From contig JAQVVR010000001.1 in the NCBI GenBank assembly GCA_028698875.1, positions 186,001-250,000 of the forward strand: a stretch of DNA of 64,000 bases, in the 5' to 3' direction. The notes below the pieces were generated by a model. It was not told the DNA's origin, made no database searches, and was given only the letters and a program-made list of their open reading frames with translations. Position 1 is the first letter of the stretch. Each line of letters starts with the position of its first letter. Made by a program: the position numbers and the translations under genes. This document shows, piece by piece, positions 45,377 through 54,720 of this stretch. The DNA comes from Candidatus Izemoplasmatales bacterium. GTDB taxonomy: Bacteria; Bacillota_I; Bacilli_A; Izemoplasmatales; Hujiaoplasmataceae.

Positions 45377-47698
45377 TTATTTGAGTAAAGCAAAATCCAA
45401 GACTTCATCAATAGTTTCGGCAAACCCGAATTCTAAGACATCCAAAACTTCTTTGGGAATTTCGTCAAGGTCCTTCTCGTTGCCTTTGGGGATGATGACT
45501 CGCTTCAATCCGCTACGAGCAGCAGCGATACATTTTTCTTTCAATCCCCCAATAGGTAAAACCCGACCCATTAATGTGATTTCTCCGGTCATACCGGTGA
45601 ACCGATCAACCTTCCGATTTGATAAAGCCGAAACGATGGCAGTCGCAATTGTGACGCCAGCGGAAGGTCCATCTTTAGGAATGGCCCCTTCAGGGACATG
45701 GATATGGATATCGGTTTTTTCAAACAAATCGGGATTAATCCCATATTTTTGCGCATTGGATCGAACATATGAAAGTGCTGCCATGGCTGATTCCTTCATC
45801 ACATTTCCTAAATTTCCAGTTAGAACCAAAGCATTCTTCCCTTCAAAATGGGTTGCTTCAACGTCAAGAGTGTCGCCACCAGCAACGGTATAAGCTAGTC
45901 CTGTTACGACACCAATCATGTTTTCATTACGAACTTGATTATTATGGAACAATGGTTTGCCAAGGTAATTAACCAGATTTGGTACATCGACAGTAACTAG
46001 ACTTAGTTTATTTACTAATATTTCTTTGATTGCTTTGCGAACGATAGAACCAAATAAACGTTCTAACTGACGCACACCAGCTTCACGAGTATAGTCTTTA
46101 ATAATAGTTCTAATCGCTTCATCAGTAAAAACAATCTTGTCCATTTCCAAGCCGTGGTTTTCCACTTGCTTCGGAAATAAAAATTTGCGAGCAATGTGGA
46201 ATTTCTCAATTTCAGTATATGAAGATAATTCAATTACTTCCATCCGATCGCGAAGTGGGGCGGGAACATTTTCTAGATAATTGGCTGTACTGATAAAAAT
46301 AACCTTTGATAAATCATAGTTTTCTTCAATATAGTGATCACTGAAAAATTGATTTTGCTCCGGATCAAGAACTTCTAAAAGCGCCGATGAAGGATCATTG
46401 CGTTCATCGACAACCAATTTGTCGATTTCATCAATTAAGAAAACCGGATTAACTACTCCAGCTTTGATCATTCCGCTGATGATTCTGCCAGGAAGCGCAC
46501 CGACATAGGTGCGGCGATGGCCACGAATCTCAGCTTCATCCCTAACACCACCAAGTGATGTTTTGACGAATTTGCGATTTAGGGCATTGGCAATAGATTT
46601 AGCAAGGGACGTTTTTCCTGTTCCTGGGGGTCCATATAGACAGAGAATGGTTTGGGGATTTTTTCCGGTAAGCATCTTGACGGAAAGGTATTCGATAATT
46701 CGTTCTTTGACTTTGTCGAGGCCGTAATGCGCCTGTTCAAGTTTGTCGATAGCAACGGTAATATCCTTTTCATCTTCCGTTTGTTTGGCCCAAGGAATAC
46801 TGATTAAAGTTTCTAAATAAGTTCTAACCACACTTGATTCAGCAGAGCTGGTGGAAAGATATTCAAACCGTTTCAACTCTTTTAAGGCTTTGTCCTTAAC
46901 ATCTGCCGGCATATCGGATTTTTCAATAGCTTCCAGCAGTTTTTTTACATCGTCGTCTTTGCCATCACCGAGTTCTTCCTGAATGGCACGCATTTTCTCA
47001 CGCAAATAATACTCTTTTTGACTTTGATCGGTCGATTTGCGTACCGATTCATTGATTTTGCTTTCTATTGACTGAAGATTTTTCTCTTTTTGGATATCTT
47101 CTAATAAAAACTGCAAACGTTTGTTAATCGAAATTGTGATTAGATATTTAACTCTTTCGTTTTCCGTAATTCTTAATTCTGAAGCTATTAAATCACAAAG
47201 TCGGTCACTAGTGATACCCCCTTGCATGGAATCAAGGATCTTTTTGGAATCGCGGAAAAGAAATTGCGCGTTTTCCACTACTTCCTTGGAAACCATTTTA
47301 AGAAGGACTTGTTCTTCATCTAAATTCTCGGGATGAATCACCAAACTGGTGAAGTCAACAAGGAAAAACGGTTCTTTAGCAATCAAATCATTGACCTGAA
47401 CGCGACAAACCGGTTCGAATTTTATTTTGAAGTTTCCGTTTGGTAATTTTATTTTTACTGAAATCCGTGCTAACAATCCGACTTGAATCAGGTCAGAAAG
47501 CTCTGGTTCGGTTATTTCAGGATTGTTCTGAAACAGTAAAACGACATATCCATCACGGTTGGTTTCGGATTCAAAAATGGCGTTTTTAGAGAAATCTCTG
47601 CCCACTTCAACACGAACATCGGAATTGGGTAAGAAGATGACTCCACGAACCGGAACGGCTGGCAGTCGGTCATTATAAATGCGATTGGCTTCATACAT
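45377..47698 (-). CDS. lon: ATP-dependent protease Lon
   Basis: A 773-residue LonA protease. The N-terminal substrate-binding (LAN) domain covers about 1-200, then a coiled-coil region. The AAA+ module has Walker A GPPGTGKTS and Walker B VFLIDEIDKL. The S16 protease domain has the catalytic serine in PKDGPSAGVT and the lysine in GGLKEK. It lacks membrane helices, so it is the cytosolic A type. It is monocistronic with a promoter at 47773-47801, a palindrome in the 5' UTR, and a terminator. Confidence 0.97.
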   Translation of the reverse strand: MYEANRIYNDRLPAVPVRGVIFLPNSDVRVEVGRDFSKNAIFESETNRDGYVVLLFQNNPEITEPELSDLIQVGLLARISVKIKLPNGNFKIKFEPVCRVQVNDLIAKEPFFLVDFTSLVIHPENLDEEQVLLKMVSKEVVENAQFLFRDSKKILDSMQGGITSDRLCDLIASELRITENERVKYLITISINKRLQFLLEDIQKEKNLQSIESKINESVRKSTDQSQKEYYLREKMRAIQEELGDGKDDDVKKLLEAIEKSDMPADVKDKALKELKRFEYLSTSSAESSVVRTYLETLISIPWAKQTEDEKDITVAIDKLEQAHYGLDKVKERIIEYLSVKMLTGKNPQTILCLYGPPGTGKTSLAKSIANALNRKFVKTSLGGVRDEAEIRGHRRTYVGALPGRIISGMIKAGVVNPVFLIDEIDKLVVDERNDPSSALLEVLDPEQNQFFSDHYIEENYDLSKVIFISTANYLENVPAPLRDRMEVIELSSYTEIEKFHIARKFLFPKQVENHGLEMDKIVFTDEAIRTIIKDYTREAGVRQLERLFGSIVRKAIKEILVNKLSLVTVDVPNLVNYLGKPLFHNNQVRNENMIGVVTGLAYTVAGGDTLDVEATHFEGKNALVLTGNLGNVMKESAMAALSYVRSNAQKYGINPDLFEKTDIHIHVPEGAIPKDGPSAGVTIATAIVSALSNRKVDRFTGMTGEITLMGRVLPIGGLKEKCIAAARSGLKRVIIPKGNEKDLDEIPKEVLDVLEFGFAETIDEVLDFALLK

Positions 47699-47730
47699 AA
47701 TATCACCTCGCTGATGATGTAATATAACAT

Positions 47731-47750
47731 TGGTAAGTATTTACTAACCA
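47731..47750. promoter_or_regulatory. 20-bp palindrome in the lon 5' region, operator candidate
   Basis: TGGTAAGTA and TACTAACCA flank a central TT; the arms pair at eight of nine positions. It lies between the promoter and the SD. It matches neither the CIRCE element nor the CtsR heptamer repeat known to me. Confidence 0.5.
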
Positions 47751-47772
47751 TATGACTATTATACTTCATATA

Positions 47773-47801
47773 ATTTTATCATTTTTTTGATAAATCGTCA
47801 A
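47773..47801 (-). promoter_or_regulatory. lon promoter
   Basis: The -35 is TTGACG (47801-47796), the spacer 17 bp, and the -10 TAAAAT (47778-47773) with a TGA extension. Confidence 0.82.
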
Positions 47802-47827
47802 TTAAATGTGTCGGCAACTAAATAGAA

Positions 47828-47878
47828 AAAAGCCCGATGATTTTCCGGGATTTATCCATAAAATCATCAGGCTTTGCA
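47828..47878 (-). terminator. terminator after tig
   Basis: A 15-bp stem (AAGCCTGATGATTTT with AAAATCATCGGGCTT on the minus strand, one G-T pair) around a 15-nt loop, followed by TTTTCT. It lies 13 nt after the tig stop. Confidence 0.9.
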
Positions 47879-47890
47879 TATATACTAAGA

Positions 47891-49186
47891 TTATTCGCTA
47901 ATAACAACGTTAGCTACAATAAAATCAATGGCTTTGCGGAAGACTACTTCCTCAGTTATGGCAGCTACGGGGATAGAAGCTTTTGCTTGTTCTAAAGTAA
48001 CATTCTGACTTTTGTACTGCTCAATGATTTCTAAGTATTTGGCTTCAATTTCTTCTGCCGAGACTTCGATTTTTTCTTGTTTGCCGATGGCCTCAATTAC
48101 CAACTGAGAGCGAATGGTTCGTAAAGCTTCTGCGTCAATTTCCTTGTCATATTCTTCTTTGGTTTTACCCATATATTGTAAATATGTATCAAAATCAACA
48201 CCATATTGTTTGATTTGACGGTTAGCATTTTCCCGCATCCGATCGGCTTCTTCTTTAATCATTTCTTCAGGCACTTCGAAAGTCGCATTATTAGTGGCTT
48301 GTTCGACAGCGGAATTAGAGATTTTATTAGCGTTTTGTTCGCGTTTTCCCGTTTCAATATTGGTTTTAACGTGGATTTGATATTCAGCAATCGTTGTGAT
48401 TCCTTCTAGATTTAAATCTTTAACGAAATCATCAGTAAGTGTCGGAACAACACGTTGTTTGATTTCATGAAGTTTAACGGCAAAAATCGCTTCTTTACCT
48501 GCTAAAGTCTTTTCATGATACTCGGCTGGAAAAGTGACAACCACATCTTTGGCATCACCAGTATTCATCCCAATCATCTGTTCTTCGAAGCCAGGAATAA
48601 ATTGGTTTGAGCCAATGACCAATTCATAGTTTTCACTGGTTCCACCCTCAAATTTAGTTCCATCAACAGTTCCTGAAAAGTCAAAGACGGCAGTGTCATT
48701 GGTTTCTAAGCCGCCAACTTCTTTTAAAACCATTTCAGCGTTACGGTTAAGTTCCCGATCAATCTCAGCAGCAATTTCACTTTCAGTAGCTTCATCAGAT
48801 ACTTTTTTTACCTGTAAACCTTTATATTCGCCTAGTGTGATTTCTGGTTTTACAGCGACGATAACTTCATATGTGAAATCAACGCCCCGCTTAACGGATT
48901 TGAAATCAAAATTGATTTTTGGTTGAGCTACTACTTCAATATGGTTTTCCATAATAGTATCGTAATAGGTATCTTGTAAAGCGTGATTGACGGCTTCTTC
49001 ATATAGTGATTCAACACCATATTTGGCTTCATAGATGTTTCGAGGGGCATGGCCCTTACGAAACCCCTTAATTTCTACATCTTTGTTGATTTCTTCAAAG
49101 GCATGATCAAGAGCATGCTCAAACAAATCTTTGGATACAAGCACTTCAAAACGGACTTTTGATCCACTCAGTTTATCAATTATCAT
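47891..49186 (-). CDS. tig: trigger factor
   Basis: A 431-residue ribosome-associated chaperone/prolyl isomerase. The ribosome-binding domain shows the signature GFRKGHAPRNI (about 41-51). The FKBP-type PPIase domain spans about 150-235 (DTAVFDFSGTVDG, FIPGFEEQMIGMN). The long helical C-terminal arms follow. The strong SD CCGGAGG precedes it. It is monocistronic with a consensus promoter and a 15-bp terminator. Confidence 0.97.
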   Translation of the reverse strand: MIIDKLSGSKVRFEVLVSKDLFEHALDHAFEEINKDVEIKGFRKGHAPRNIYEAKYGVESLYEEAVNHALQDTYYDTIMENHIEVVAQPKINFDFKSVKRGVDFTYEVIVAVKPEITLGEYKGLQVKKVSDEATESEIAAEIDRELNRNAEMVLKEVGGLETNDTAVFDFSGTVDGTKFEGGTSENYELVIGSNQFIPGFEEQMIGMNTGDAKDVVVTFPAEYHEKTLAGKEAIFAVKLHEIKQRVVPTLTDDFVKDLNLEGITTIAEYQIHVKTNIETGKREQNANKISNSAVEQATNNATFEVPEEMIKEEADRMRENANRQIKQYGVDFDTYLQYMGKTKEEYDKEIDAEALRTIRSQLVIEAIGKQEKIEVSAEEIEAKYLEIIEQYKSQNVTLEQAKASIPVAAITEEVVFRKAIDFIVANVVISE

Positions 49187-49221
49187 ATTGGTTCCTCCGG
49201 AAAAATTTTTACTCGTTTGTT

Positions 49222-49250
49222 ATTATATCAAAGTGAAAGCTCAAATGCAA
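49222..49250 (-). promoter_or_regulatory. tig promoter
   Basis: The -35 is TTGCAT (49250-49245), the spacer 17 bp, and the -10 TATAAT (49227-49222) with a TGA extension. Confidence 0.87.
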
Positions 49251-49263
49251 TCTTTTTGAATCC

Positions 49264-50178
49264 TCAACTGGCCTTTTCAAATAAAGATTTGATTCGAGAA
49301 GGCAACTTCTTTATTGACTCGCCAATTACCGAAGGAAACAAAAGAATGGCTTCTCCAAAAGCATTTTTTCGGATTTGTTGTTTGGTTTGCCCTTTTAGGT
49401 TCATGAATAAATAGTTACGGCAAATGATTCCCACTCGTAACGATAACAAGGCATTTCCTGCTCCTTGAGCTAATGATCCGGTAATAATCTTTAAAAAGGG
49501 AATTTCATTCAGCACATTAAGACTTTGCGAAGGAAACAACTCATTAAAATTAATATCTTCTAAGGATTCAGCGATGATGGCCGATGACATGATATTGACT
49601 GAGAGTTTTCCTAACGAAGCATAACTGGGTCGAAAGCCGCATTTGATGACGAGTTCTTTGATTAATCGCAGATTGATTGTCAAAACTGCAATTAAATCTA
49701 ACCGTCCGTTTTGAGAAATGGCGGTAGATAAAAAAACAGTTTCGGCATGTTGAACAATGATTTTGTTTAGTTCTTTTTTGATTGTCTCGTCAAAGACTTT
49801 TCCCAGTGAATTTTTAAGTAGCATCGGATCGGATAAACTTTCTGATAGGGTTTGTTTTTCACCATCAGACAAGTATGATTCGGTAATCAGATTTTTTGCC
49901 ACCTTGTTGTACATCTGAAAATTGCGTTTTGCATTATCTTCTTCGCTAAACAATGAATCCATCGAAAACGTTGGCGAAAAGGAAACGATCATTACTGGAC
50001 GGATGATTAATAGAAAGAATAAGATGATTGCTACCACATAAAAGGCATATTCGACGTATGGTGAAAGCGACCGTAATCGTTCACCCAAATCCAAAACGCT
50101 ACTAATCAGAATTAAGATCAAAAATAGAAACGCTCCGATTCCTAACGTAATCCAAAATGCTTTACCGAGTTTTTTCAT
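49264..50178 (-). CDS. DUF697/YcjF-like membrane protein
   Basis: A 304-residue protein with two N-terminal transmembrane helices (about residues 9-28 and 43-63), then a soluble helical region and a DUF697-like C-terminal part: DLIAVLTINLRLIKEL around 167-182, followed by small-residue-rich hydrophobic helices (SLAQGAGNALLSLRVG at 246-261). DUF697 domains often accompany Era-like GTPases, but none is fused or adjacent. It overlaps ribF by 17 nt and is last in the mutS2 operon. Its function is unknown. Confidence 0.65.
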   Translation of the reverse strand: MKKLGKAFWITLGIGAFLFLILILISSVLDLGERLRSLSPYVEYAFYVVAIILFFLLIIRPVMIVSFSPTFSMDSLFSEEDNAKRNFQMYNKVAKNLITESYLSDGEKQTLSESLSDPMLLKNSLGKVFDETIKKELNKIIVQHAETVFLSTAISQNGRLDLIAVLTINLRLIKELVIKCGFRPSYASLGKLSVNIMSSAIIAESLEDINFNELFPSQSLNVLNEIPFLKIITGSLAQGAGNALLSLRVGIICRNYLFMNLKGQTKQQIRKNAFGEAILLFPSVIGESIKKLPSRIKSLFEKAS

Positions 50179-51091
50179 GGGTTACCTCTCTCTCATCGAA
50201 AAATCGATTTATAGTTTCAAAATCCTGATGCAATTGAGCAATTAGCTCGGTCTTAGATGCAAACTTGATATCATCACGAAGGAAAAACTCAAAAGCCAAA
50301 CCGATTTTCTTTCCATATAATGATTCATCATATTGAAAGACATTTGTTTCTAAAGTGACATCACAACCGTTGAAAGTCGGATTTTTCCCAACATTAGTCA
50401 TCGAACGATATGCGATGCCATCAATGATAACTGTAGTGGCGTAAACACCAATGTGAGGTAGAAAAAACCCATCATAATCGATATTTGCCGTAGGGTATCC
50501 TAACGTTTTTCCGCGTCCCTGACCAAAAATGACGGTTCCATCAATCGAATAGGTTTTCCCTAACAAACGATTCGCTGACAGGATTTTTCCATTGCTTAAT
50601 AGATAGCGAATCCGCGATGAACCAACCTTTTCGCCTTCATCAGTAAATTCAGGAATGACTGTTGTCACAAACTCTTGATGTGCTTTAAGCGATTCAGTAT
50701 TTCCCAGTCCGTATCGGCCAAAAGAAAAATCAAAACCCACAACCACGGTATTTGCCTTTATTAGGAAACGGTTTATGAATGCTTCTGCTTGTAGATTTAC
50801 TAAGGCTTGATCGACTTCAAGAACATAAAAACAATCAAATCCCATTTGTTTTGCATAAGCAATTTTCGCCTCTAAAGGCGTTAAAAAGTAATACTGTTCA
50901 TTTTTGATAAATGCCATCACCTGTGTGGAAAACGTCATCATTGCCGCAGGCAAGCGCTTGGCTTTAGCGATGGCTATCGTTTCTGATATTAACAATTGAT
51001 GAGCAATATGAATGCCATCGAAAAACCCGATACAAAGAACAATATCGGCTTCTTCAATCATACTATCAGAATGTAAATAGCGAATAATCAT
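50162..51091 (-). CDS. ribF: bifunctional riboflavin kinase/FAD synthetase
   Basis: A 309-residue RibF producing FMN and FAD. The N-terminal nucleotidyltransferase domain has GFFDGIHIAHQ (HxGH-like, about residues 22-32) and VVGFDFSFGRYG. The C-terminal flavokinase domain has GRGKTLGYPTANI, VYATTV, TNVGKNPTF and LETNVFQYDESLYGK. It overlaps truB by four bases, as commonly seen in Bacilli (truB-ribF). Confidence 0.95.
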   Translation of the reverse strand: MIIRYLHSDSMIEEADIVLCIGFFDGIHIAHQLLISETIAIAKAKRLPAAMMTFSTQVMAFIKNEQYYFLTPLEAKIAYAKQMGFDCFYVLEVDQALVNLQAEAFINRFLIKANTVVVGFDFSFGRYGLGNTESLKAHQEFVTTVIPEFTDEGEKVGSSRIRYLLSNGKILSANRLLGKTYSIDGTVIFGQGRGKTLGYPTANIDYDGFFLPHIGVYATTVIIDGIAYRSMTNVGKNPTFNGCDVTLETNVFQYDESLYGKKIGLAFEFFLRDDIKFASKTELIAQLHQDFETINRFFDEREVTHEKTR

Positions 51092-51963
51092 ATTAACATC
51101 ACCGACAATCTCATCAAATTAATCTGTTCGTCATAGCTATAAATGGCCAAAGGTGTGTTCGAAGAATCATAAATTATGGTATCAAACAAGCCTGAAAACA
51201 GTTTGGTGTCAAGAAATGCTCCATTTAATACTTTGGTTTTGTTATTATCGTTAACAACTAATGTTGGCATACGCAAAAATGGTAGTGGATCAAGTAACCG
51301 ATAGTTGCCCTTAATTACTTCCGCAAACGATTGGACACTTGCGATGTCAAAAACGCCTACGCTAGTGCGACGCAAGTTAAGCATTGTTCCATAGGAATTA
51401 AGCATTTTGCCTAAGTCATGGCAGATAACCCGAATATATGTGCCTTTGCTACATTTAACTGAGAATGAAAACCTTATGACTCCATCAATGTTTTGAATCG
51501 GTGTTATACGATTGATTTCATCAATGGTAATGGTCCGTGGCTCTACATAAGGAATACTTTGGTTAAGTCGTGCGTATTCATAAAGCTTTTTACCATCCAC
51601 TTTAATGGCAGAGTATGCCGGTGGATACTGCTTTGAAACACCCAGAAAACGACTCAGAGTATGGTCAATATCTATATCCGAAAGAGGTAAACATGTCTTA
51701 GTGTTTGTCACTTTTCCAGTCGCATCAAAGGTGTCTGTCTCATACCCGATAGCCACTTCAGCGACATATGACTTTTCATGTTCGGTAAAGTACTTAACCA
51801 GTTTGGTTGCCTTACCAAGGCAAAGCACTAAAACCCCAGTGGCAATGGGATCAAGAGTACCCGTATGACCAATCCGACTTTCGCCGATGGCTTTGCGAAT
51901 CTTGAAAACAACATCGTGACTGGTCATACCATAAGGTTTATCAACTAGAAGAATTCCATCCAT
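51088..51963 (-). CDS. truB: tRNA pseudouridine-55 synthase
   Basis: A 291-residue TruB that makes pseudouridine 55 in the T-loop. It has DGILLVDKPYGMTSHDVV at the N terminus, the catalytic Asp in GHTGTLDPIATGVL (about 34-47), then YPPAYSAIKVDGKKLYEYAR and CSKGTYIRVICHDLG. The second of two adjacent ATG codons is chosen because GGGGTGAG abuts the first one. Confidence 0.95.
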   Translation of the reverse strand: MDGILLVDKPYGMTSHDVVFKIRKAIGESRIGHTGTLDPIATGVLVLCLGKATKLVKYFTEHEKSYVAEVAIGYETDTFDATGKVTNTKTCLPLSDIDIDHTLSRFLGVSKQYPPAYSAIKVDGKKLYEYARLNQSIPYVEPRTITIDEINRITPIQNIDGVIRFSFSVKCSKGTYIRVICHDLGKMLNSYGTMLNLRRTSVGVFDIASVQSFAEVIKGNYRLLDPLPFLRMPTLVVNDNNKTKVLNGAFLDTKLFSGLFDTIIYDSSNTPLAIYSYDEQINLMRLSVMLI

Positions 51964-52005
51964 CATCTCACCCCTATCACAATGTAGTATTTGTCTGCTG
52001 ATTTA

Positions 52006-52320
52006 TCAAGTATTTTTGGTAATCCATGCTAGAAGCGTTTCATAATCATACGAACCGGCGATGCGGTCAATGACAATGCCTTCTTTAAGAATGATTAATG
52101 TCGGGACACCTTGAATTCGAAACTGATTGACTAGATGTTTGTGAGTATCTACGTCAACTTCAATTATTTCGCCTTGAAAAGCAAGTTCAGCTGCTTTCAA
52201 AACGCGTCTAATTGAACGACAAGTTCCACACCAGGAAGCGCTGAAACATAAAATAATGGTGCCACTGGCAAATAACGGTTCGAGTCGCGATTGCGTTTCT
52301 TCGTTATATGTGTGAATCAT
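52006..52320 (-). CDS. thioredoxin-family protein with CGTC active site
   Basis: A 104-residue single-domain thioredoxin fold. The active site reads Trp30-Cys31-Gly-Thr-Cys34 instead of WCGPC. The cis-proline is Pro73 in QGVPTLI, and the buried acid region lies at about 20-26. There is no signal peptide, so it is cytoplasmic. It sits between mutS2 and truB in the operon. It may be a main thioredoxin with altered redox potential or a specialised one; no thioredoxin reductase gene is in the window. Confidence 0.87.
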   Translation of the reverse strand: MIHTYNEETQSRLEPLFASGTIILCFSASWCGTCRSIRRVLKAAELAFQGEIIEVDVDTHKHLVNQFRIQGVPTLIILKEGIVIDRIAGSYDYETLLAWITKNT

Positions 52321-52333
52321 CTTTTCACCCTCG

Positions 52334-54652
52334 TTACTTGAAATTGACCACGGTCACTCCAGCGCCGCCTTCGTTCATACCGCCAGCACGGAAACTTTTT
52401 ATCTGTGGATGCTTTTTCACATATTCTAAGACACCTTTACGCAGTGCTCCTGTCCCATATCCGTGGATAATATGGCCAAATTCCAAATTATTTACAAGAC
52501 AATCATCGATATATTTATCTAACATTGTCATGGCTTCTTCATAGCGGCATCCTCGCAAATCGAGTTCAAGCTTACTCATCGTAAAGCGGGATACTGTGAC
52601 TTTATTTTTTGATCCGTCAATGGTGTCTTTTTTTACAAATTCCAGTTCTGATTCGTTAAAAGTGGAAGTCAAAATACCCATTTGCACTTCAAATTTACCA
52701 CCCGAAAGCGACTTCATCACTATCCCTTGTTTCTGATAAGGAATGACATTAACGATATCACCAGCGTAGATTGGGTGAGAATTAATTTTTTGTAAAGATA
52801 AAGACTCGGAACCAAGCTGCTTAACAACATGTTTCAAACGCGCTAATTCATGTTCCTTAAACTTTTCCGATTTCTTCATCTCATCAAGTTCTTTTATTAA
52901 AGCTACCGCATCATTCTTTGTGTCTTCAATTATCTTAACTTTTGCTTTTTCCAAATCAATGGCTGCCTGATTTTGAGCTTTGCGAGATGCAGCAATTGTT
53001 TCTTCTAATTCCGTGTTTTTTTTCTCGAGTAAATGTTTGGCGTTCCGATATTCATCGATTTCACGGTTTAGTTCGATACTTTGCCGTTCGAGCTTCTTAA
53101 TAATATCGGATGTGTCAGTATCAAAAGACAAGGATACTTCTCTTGCATGCTTGACAATCTTGTCATCGAGACCAAGACGTGAGGCGATTTCTAAAGCATT
53201 TGAAGTTCCTGGCGTTCCAATCTGCAATCGATATGTCGGTTGCAATGTATCGATATTAAATTCAACCGACGCGTTGACAACATCATCTTTATCAAAAGCA
53301 TATACTTTTAACTCCGGATAATGCGTCGTAACCATTGTGAAAACATCTTGGTTGCGGATTTCTTCAAGGATACTAATTGCCAAAGAAGCGCCTTCCTTTG
53401 GATCGGTACCAACGCCTAATTCATCCAGCAAAATCAGTGAATGGGTTGACAAATTACGAAAAATACTGATGATTTTACTAATGTGAGATGAAAACGTTGA
53501 CAATGACTGTTCGATTGATTGTTCATCGCCAATATCAGCAAATATATTCGCAAAAACAACTGTTTTTGAGAGTTCGTCCACGGGAATTAACAAACCAGCT
53601 TGTACCATAGCAGATAATAAGCCAAGGGTTTTTAAGGCAACTGTTTTACCACCCGTATTGGGGCCAGTTATGATAATCGTCCGATATTTATGAAAGCGAA
53701 TGGTATTGGCAACGACCGTTTCTTTGGGAATCAGTGGATGTCTTGAATTTAGTAACATGATTTCATCAGTGGTTATTTCTGGCCTGGTTGCGGATATGGC
53801 AATTGCATATTTAGCCTTGGCAAAAATAACATCTAAATCTGTCAAAATAGCGAAATTATTGGCCAGTGGCTGATAATCTTCCATGACTAAACCGGATAAG
53901 CGGGCAAGGATGCGTTCAACAGCCGCTATCTCTTGAAAATATAAGGTTTGAATCGAGTTATTTAGTTCAACGCAGCCTTCCGGTTCAATAAAAACTGTTT
54001 CTCGGCTCGCTGATTGATCGTGAATGATTCCTCGAAAACTATTTTTATATTCGGCTTTTACCGGCAATACCAACCGATTATTTCGAATTGTGATAATTGT
54101 ATCGGTTAGGCGGTTTGCTTCTGATCGTAACATGCCTTCCATTTTTTCGTTAATGCGCTTTTGATTGATTGCTAATTTGGATCTAACCGATGCTAGTTCC
54201 TCAGAGGCATCATCATAGACATAGCCTTTCACATCGATGCATTTGTCGATTTCTTGTTTTAAATGATGCAAAGGTACTAGCTCATCGAAAAAATGACTCA
54301 TGGCGACACAAGGTAATTCCAATTGCCGTACCTTACGGATAAAGCGCTGATTTTCAGCGATTGCCATAACCAAACTGACAACACGCAAAAGTTCTTCGAT
54401 TGATAAAGTCGACCCTACTCTTGCCCGTTTTAACGATTCAGACAAATCCAATACCCCAGTCATTGGCGCAGAATCATAACGCTCAATCATGGTTTTGGCT
54501 TCAGATACTTCATCAAGCCGACGCTTCACTTCATTGATATCGGAACTCGGTTCGATTGCTAAAACAAGCTGCTTACCAAGATCGGTTTCAGCGTATTGGC
54601 GAACTATTGCCAAAACTTTGGGGTACTCGAGGATTATTTGATCAACTAACAT
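52334..54652 (-). CDS. mutS2: endonuclease MutS2
   Basis: A 772-residue MutS-family ATPase. After the clamp-like helical region, the ATPase has Walker A TGPNTGGKT (about 320-330) and Walker B LILLDELGVGTDP. A long coiled coil (about 500-620) follows, then the KOW-like region and the C-terminal Smr nuclease domain (LDLRG, HGYGTGALR). MutS2 in Bacilli limits recombination and also rescues collided ribosomes. The ATG at 54652 follows AGGTGA. It is first of a five-gene operon and divergent from rnhC. Confidence 0.94.
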   Translation of the reverse strand: MLVDQIILEYPKVLAIVRQYAETDLGKQLVLAIEPSSDINEVKRRLDEVSEAKTMIERYDSAPMTGVLDLSESLKRARVGSTLSIEELLRVVSLVMAIAENQRFIRKVRQLELPCVAMSHFFDELVPLHHLKQEIDKCIDVKGYVYDDASEELASVRSKLAINQKRINEKMEGMLRSEANRLTDTIITIRNNRLVLPVKAEYKNSFRGIIHDQSASRETVFIEPEGCVELNNSIQTLYFQEIAAVERILARLSGLVMEDYQPLANNFAILTDLDVIFAKAKYAIAISATRPEITTDEIMLLNSRHPLIPKETVVANTIRFHKYRTIIITGPNTGGKTVALKTLGLLSAMVQAGLLIPVDELSKTVVFANIFADIGDEQSIEQSLSTFSSHISKIISIFRNLSTHSLILLDELGVGTDPKEGASLAISILEEIRNQDVFTMVTTHYPELKVYAFDKDDVVNASVEFNIDTLQPTYRLQIGTPGTSNALEIASRLGLDDKIVKHAREVSLSFDTDTSDIIKKLERQSIELNREIDEYRNAKHLLEKKNTELEETIAASRKAQNQAAIDLEKAKVKIIEDTKNDAVALIKELDEMKKSEKFKEHELARLKHVVKQLGSESLSLQKINSHPIYAGDIVNVIPYQKQGIVMKSLSGGKFEVQMGILTSTFNESELEFVKKDTIDGSKNKVTVSRFTMSKLELDLRGCRYEEAMTMLDKYIDDCLVNNLEFGHIIHGYGTGALRKGVLEYVKKHPQIKSFRAGGMNEGGAGVTVVNFK

Positions 54653-54720
54653 CGGATTCACCTGCTCTATCTCTTCTATTTTAACACAATTCATGGTAAA
54701 ATATACACGGATGTGAGATT

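Noticed and set aside
45381-45893. Long open frame (170 codons) antisense to lon.
   Set aside because: Shadow of the protease domain of lon; its composition reflects the antisense of codon-biased DNA.
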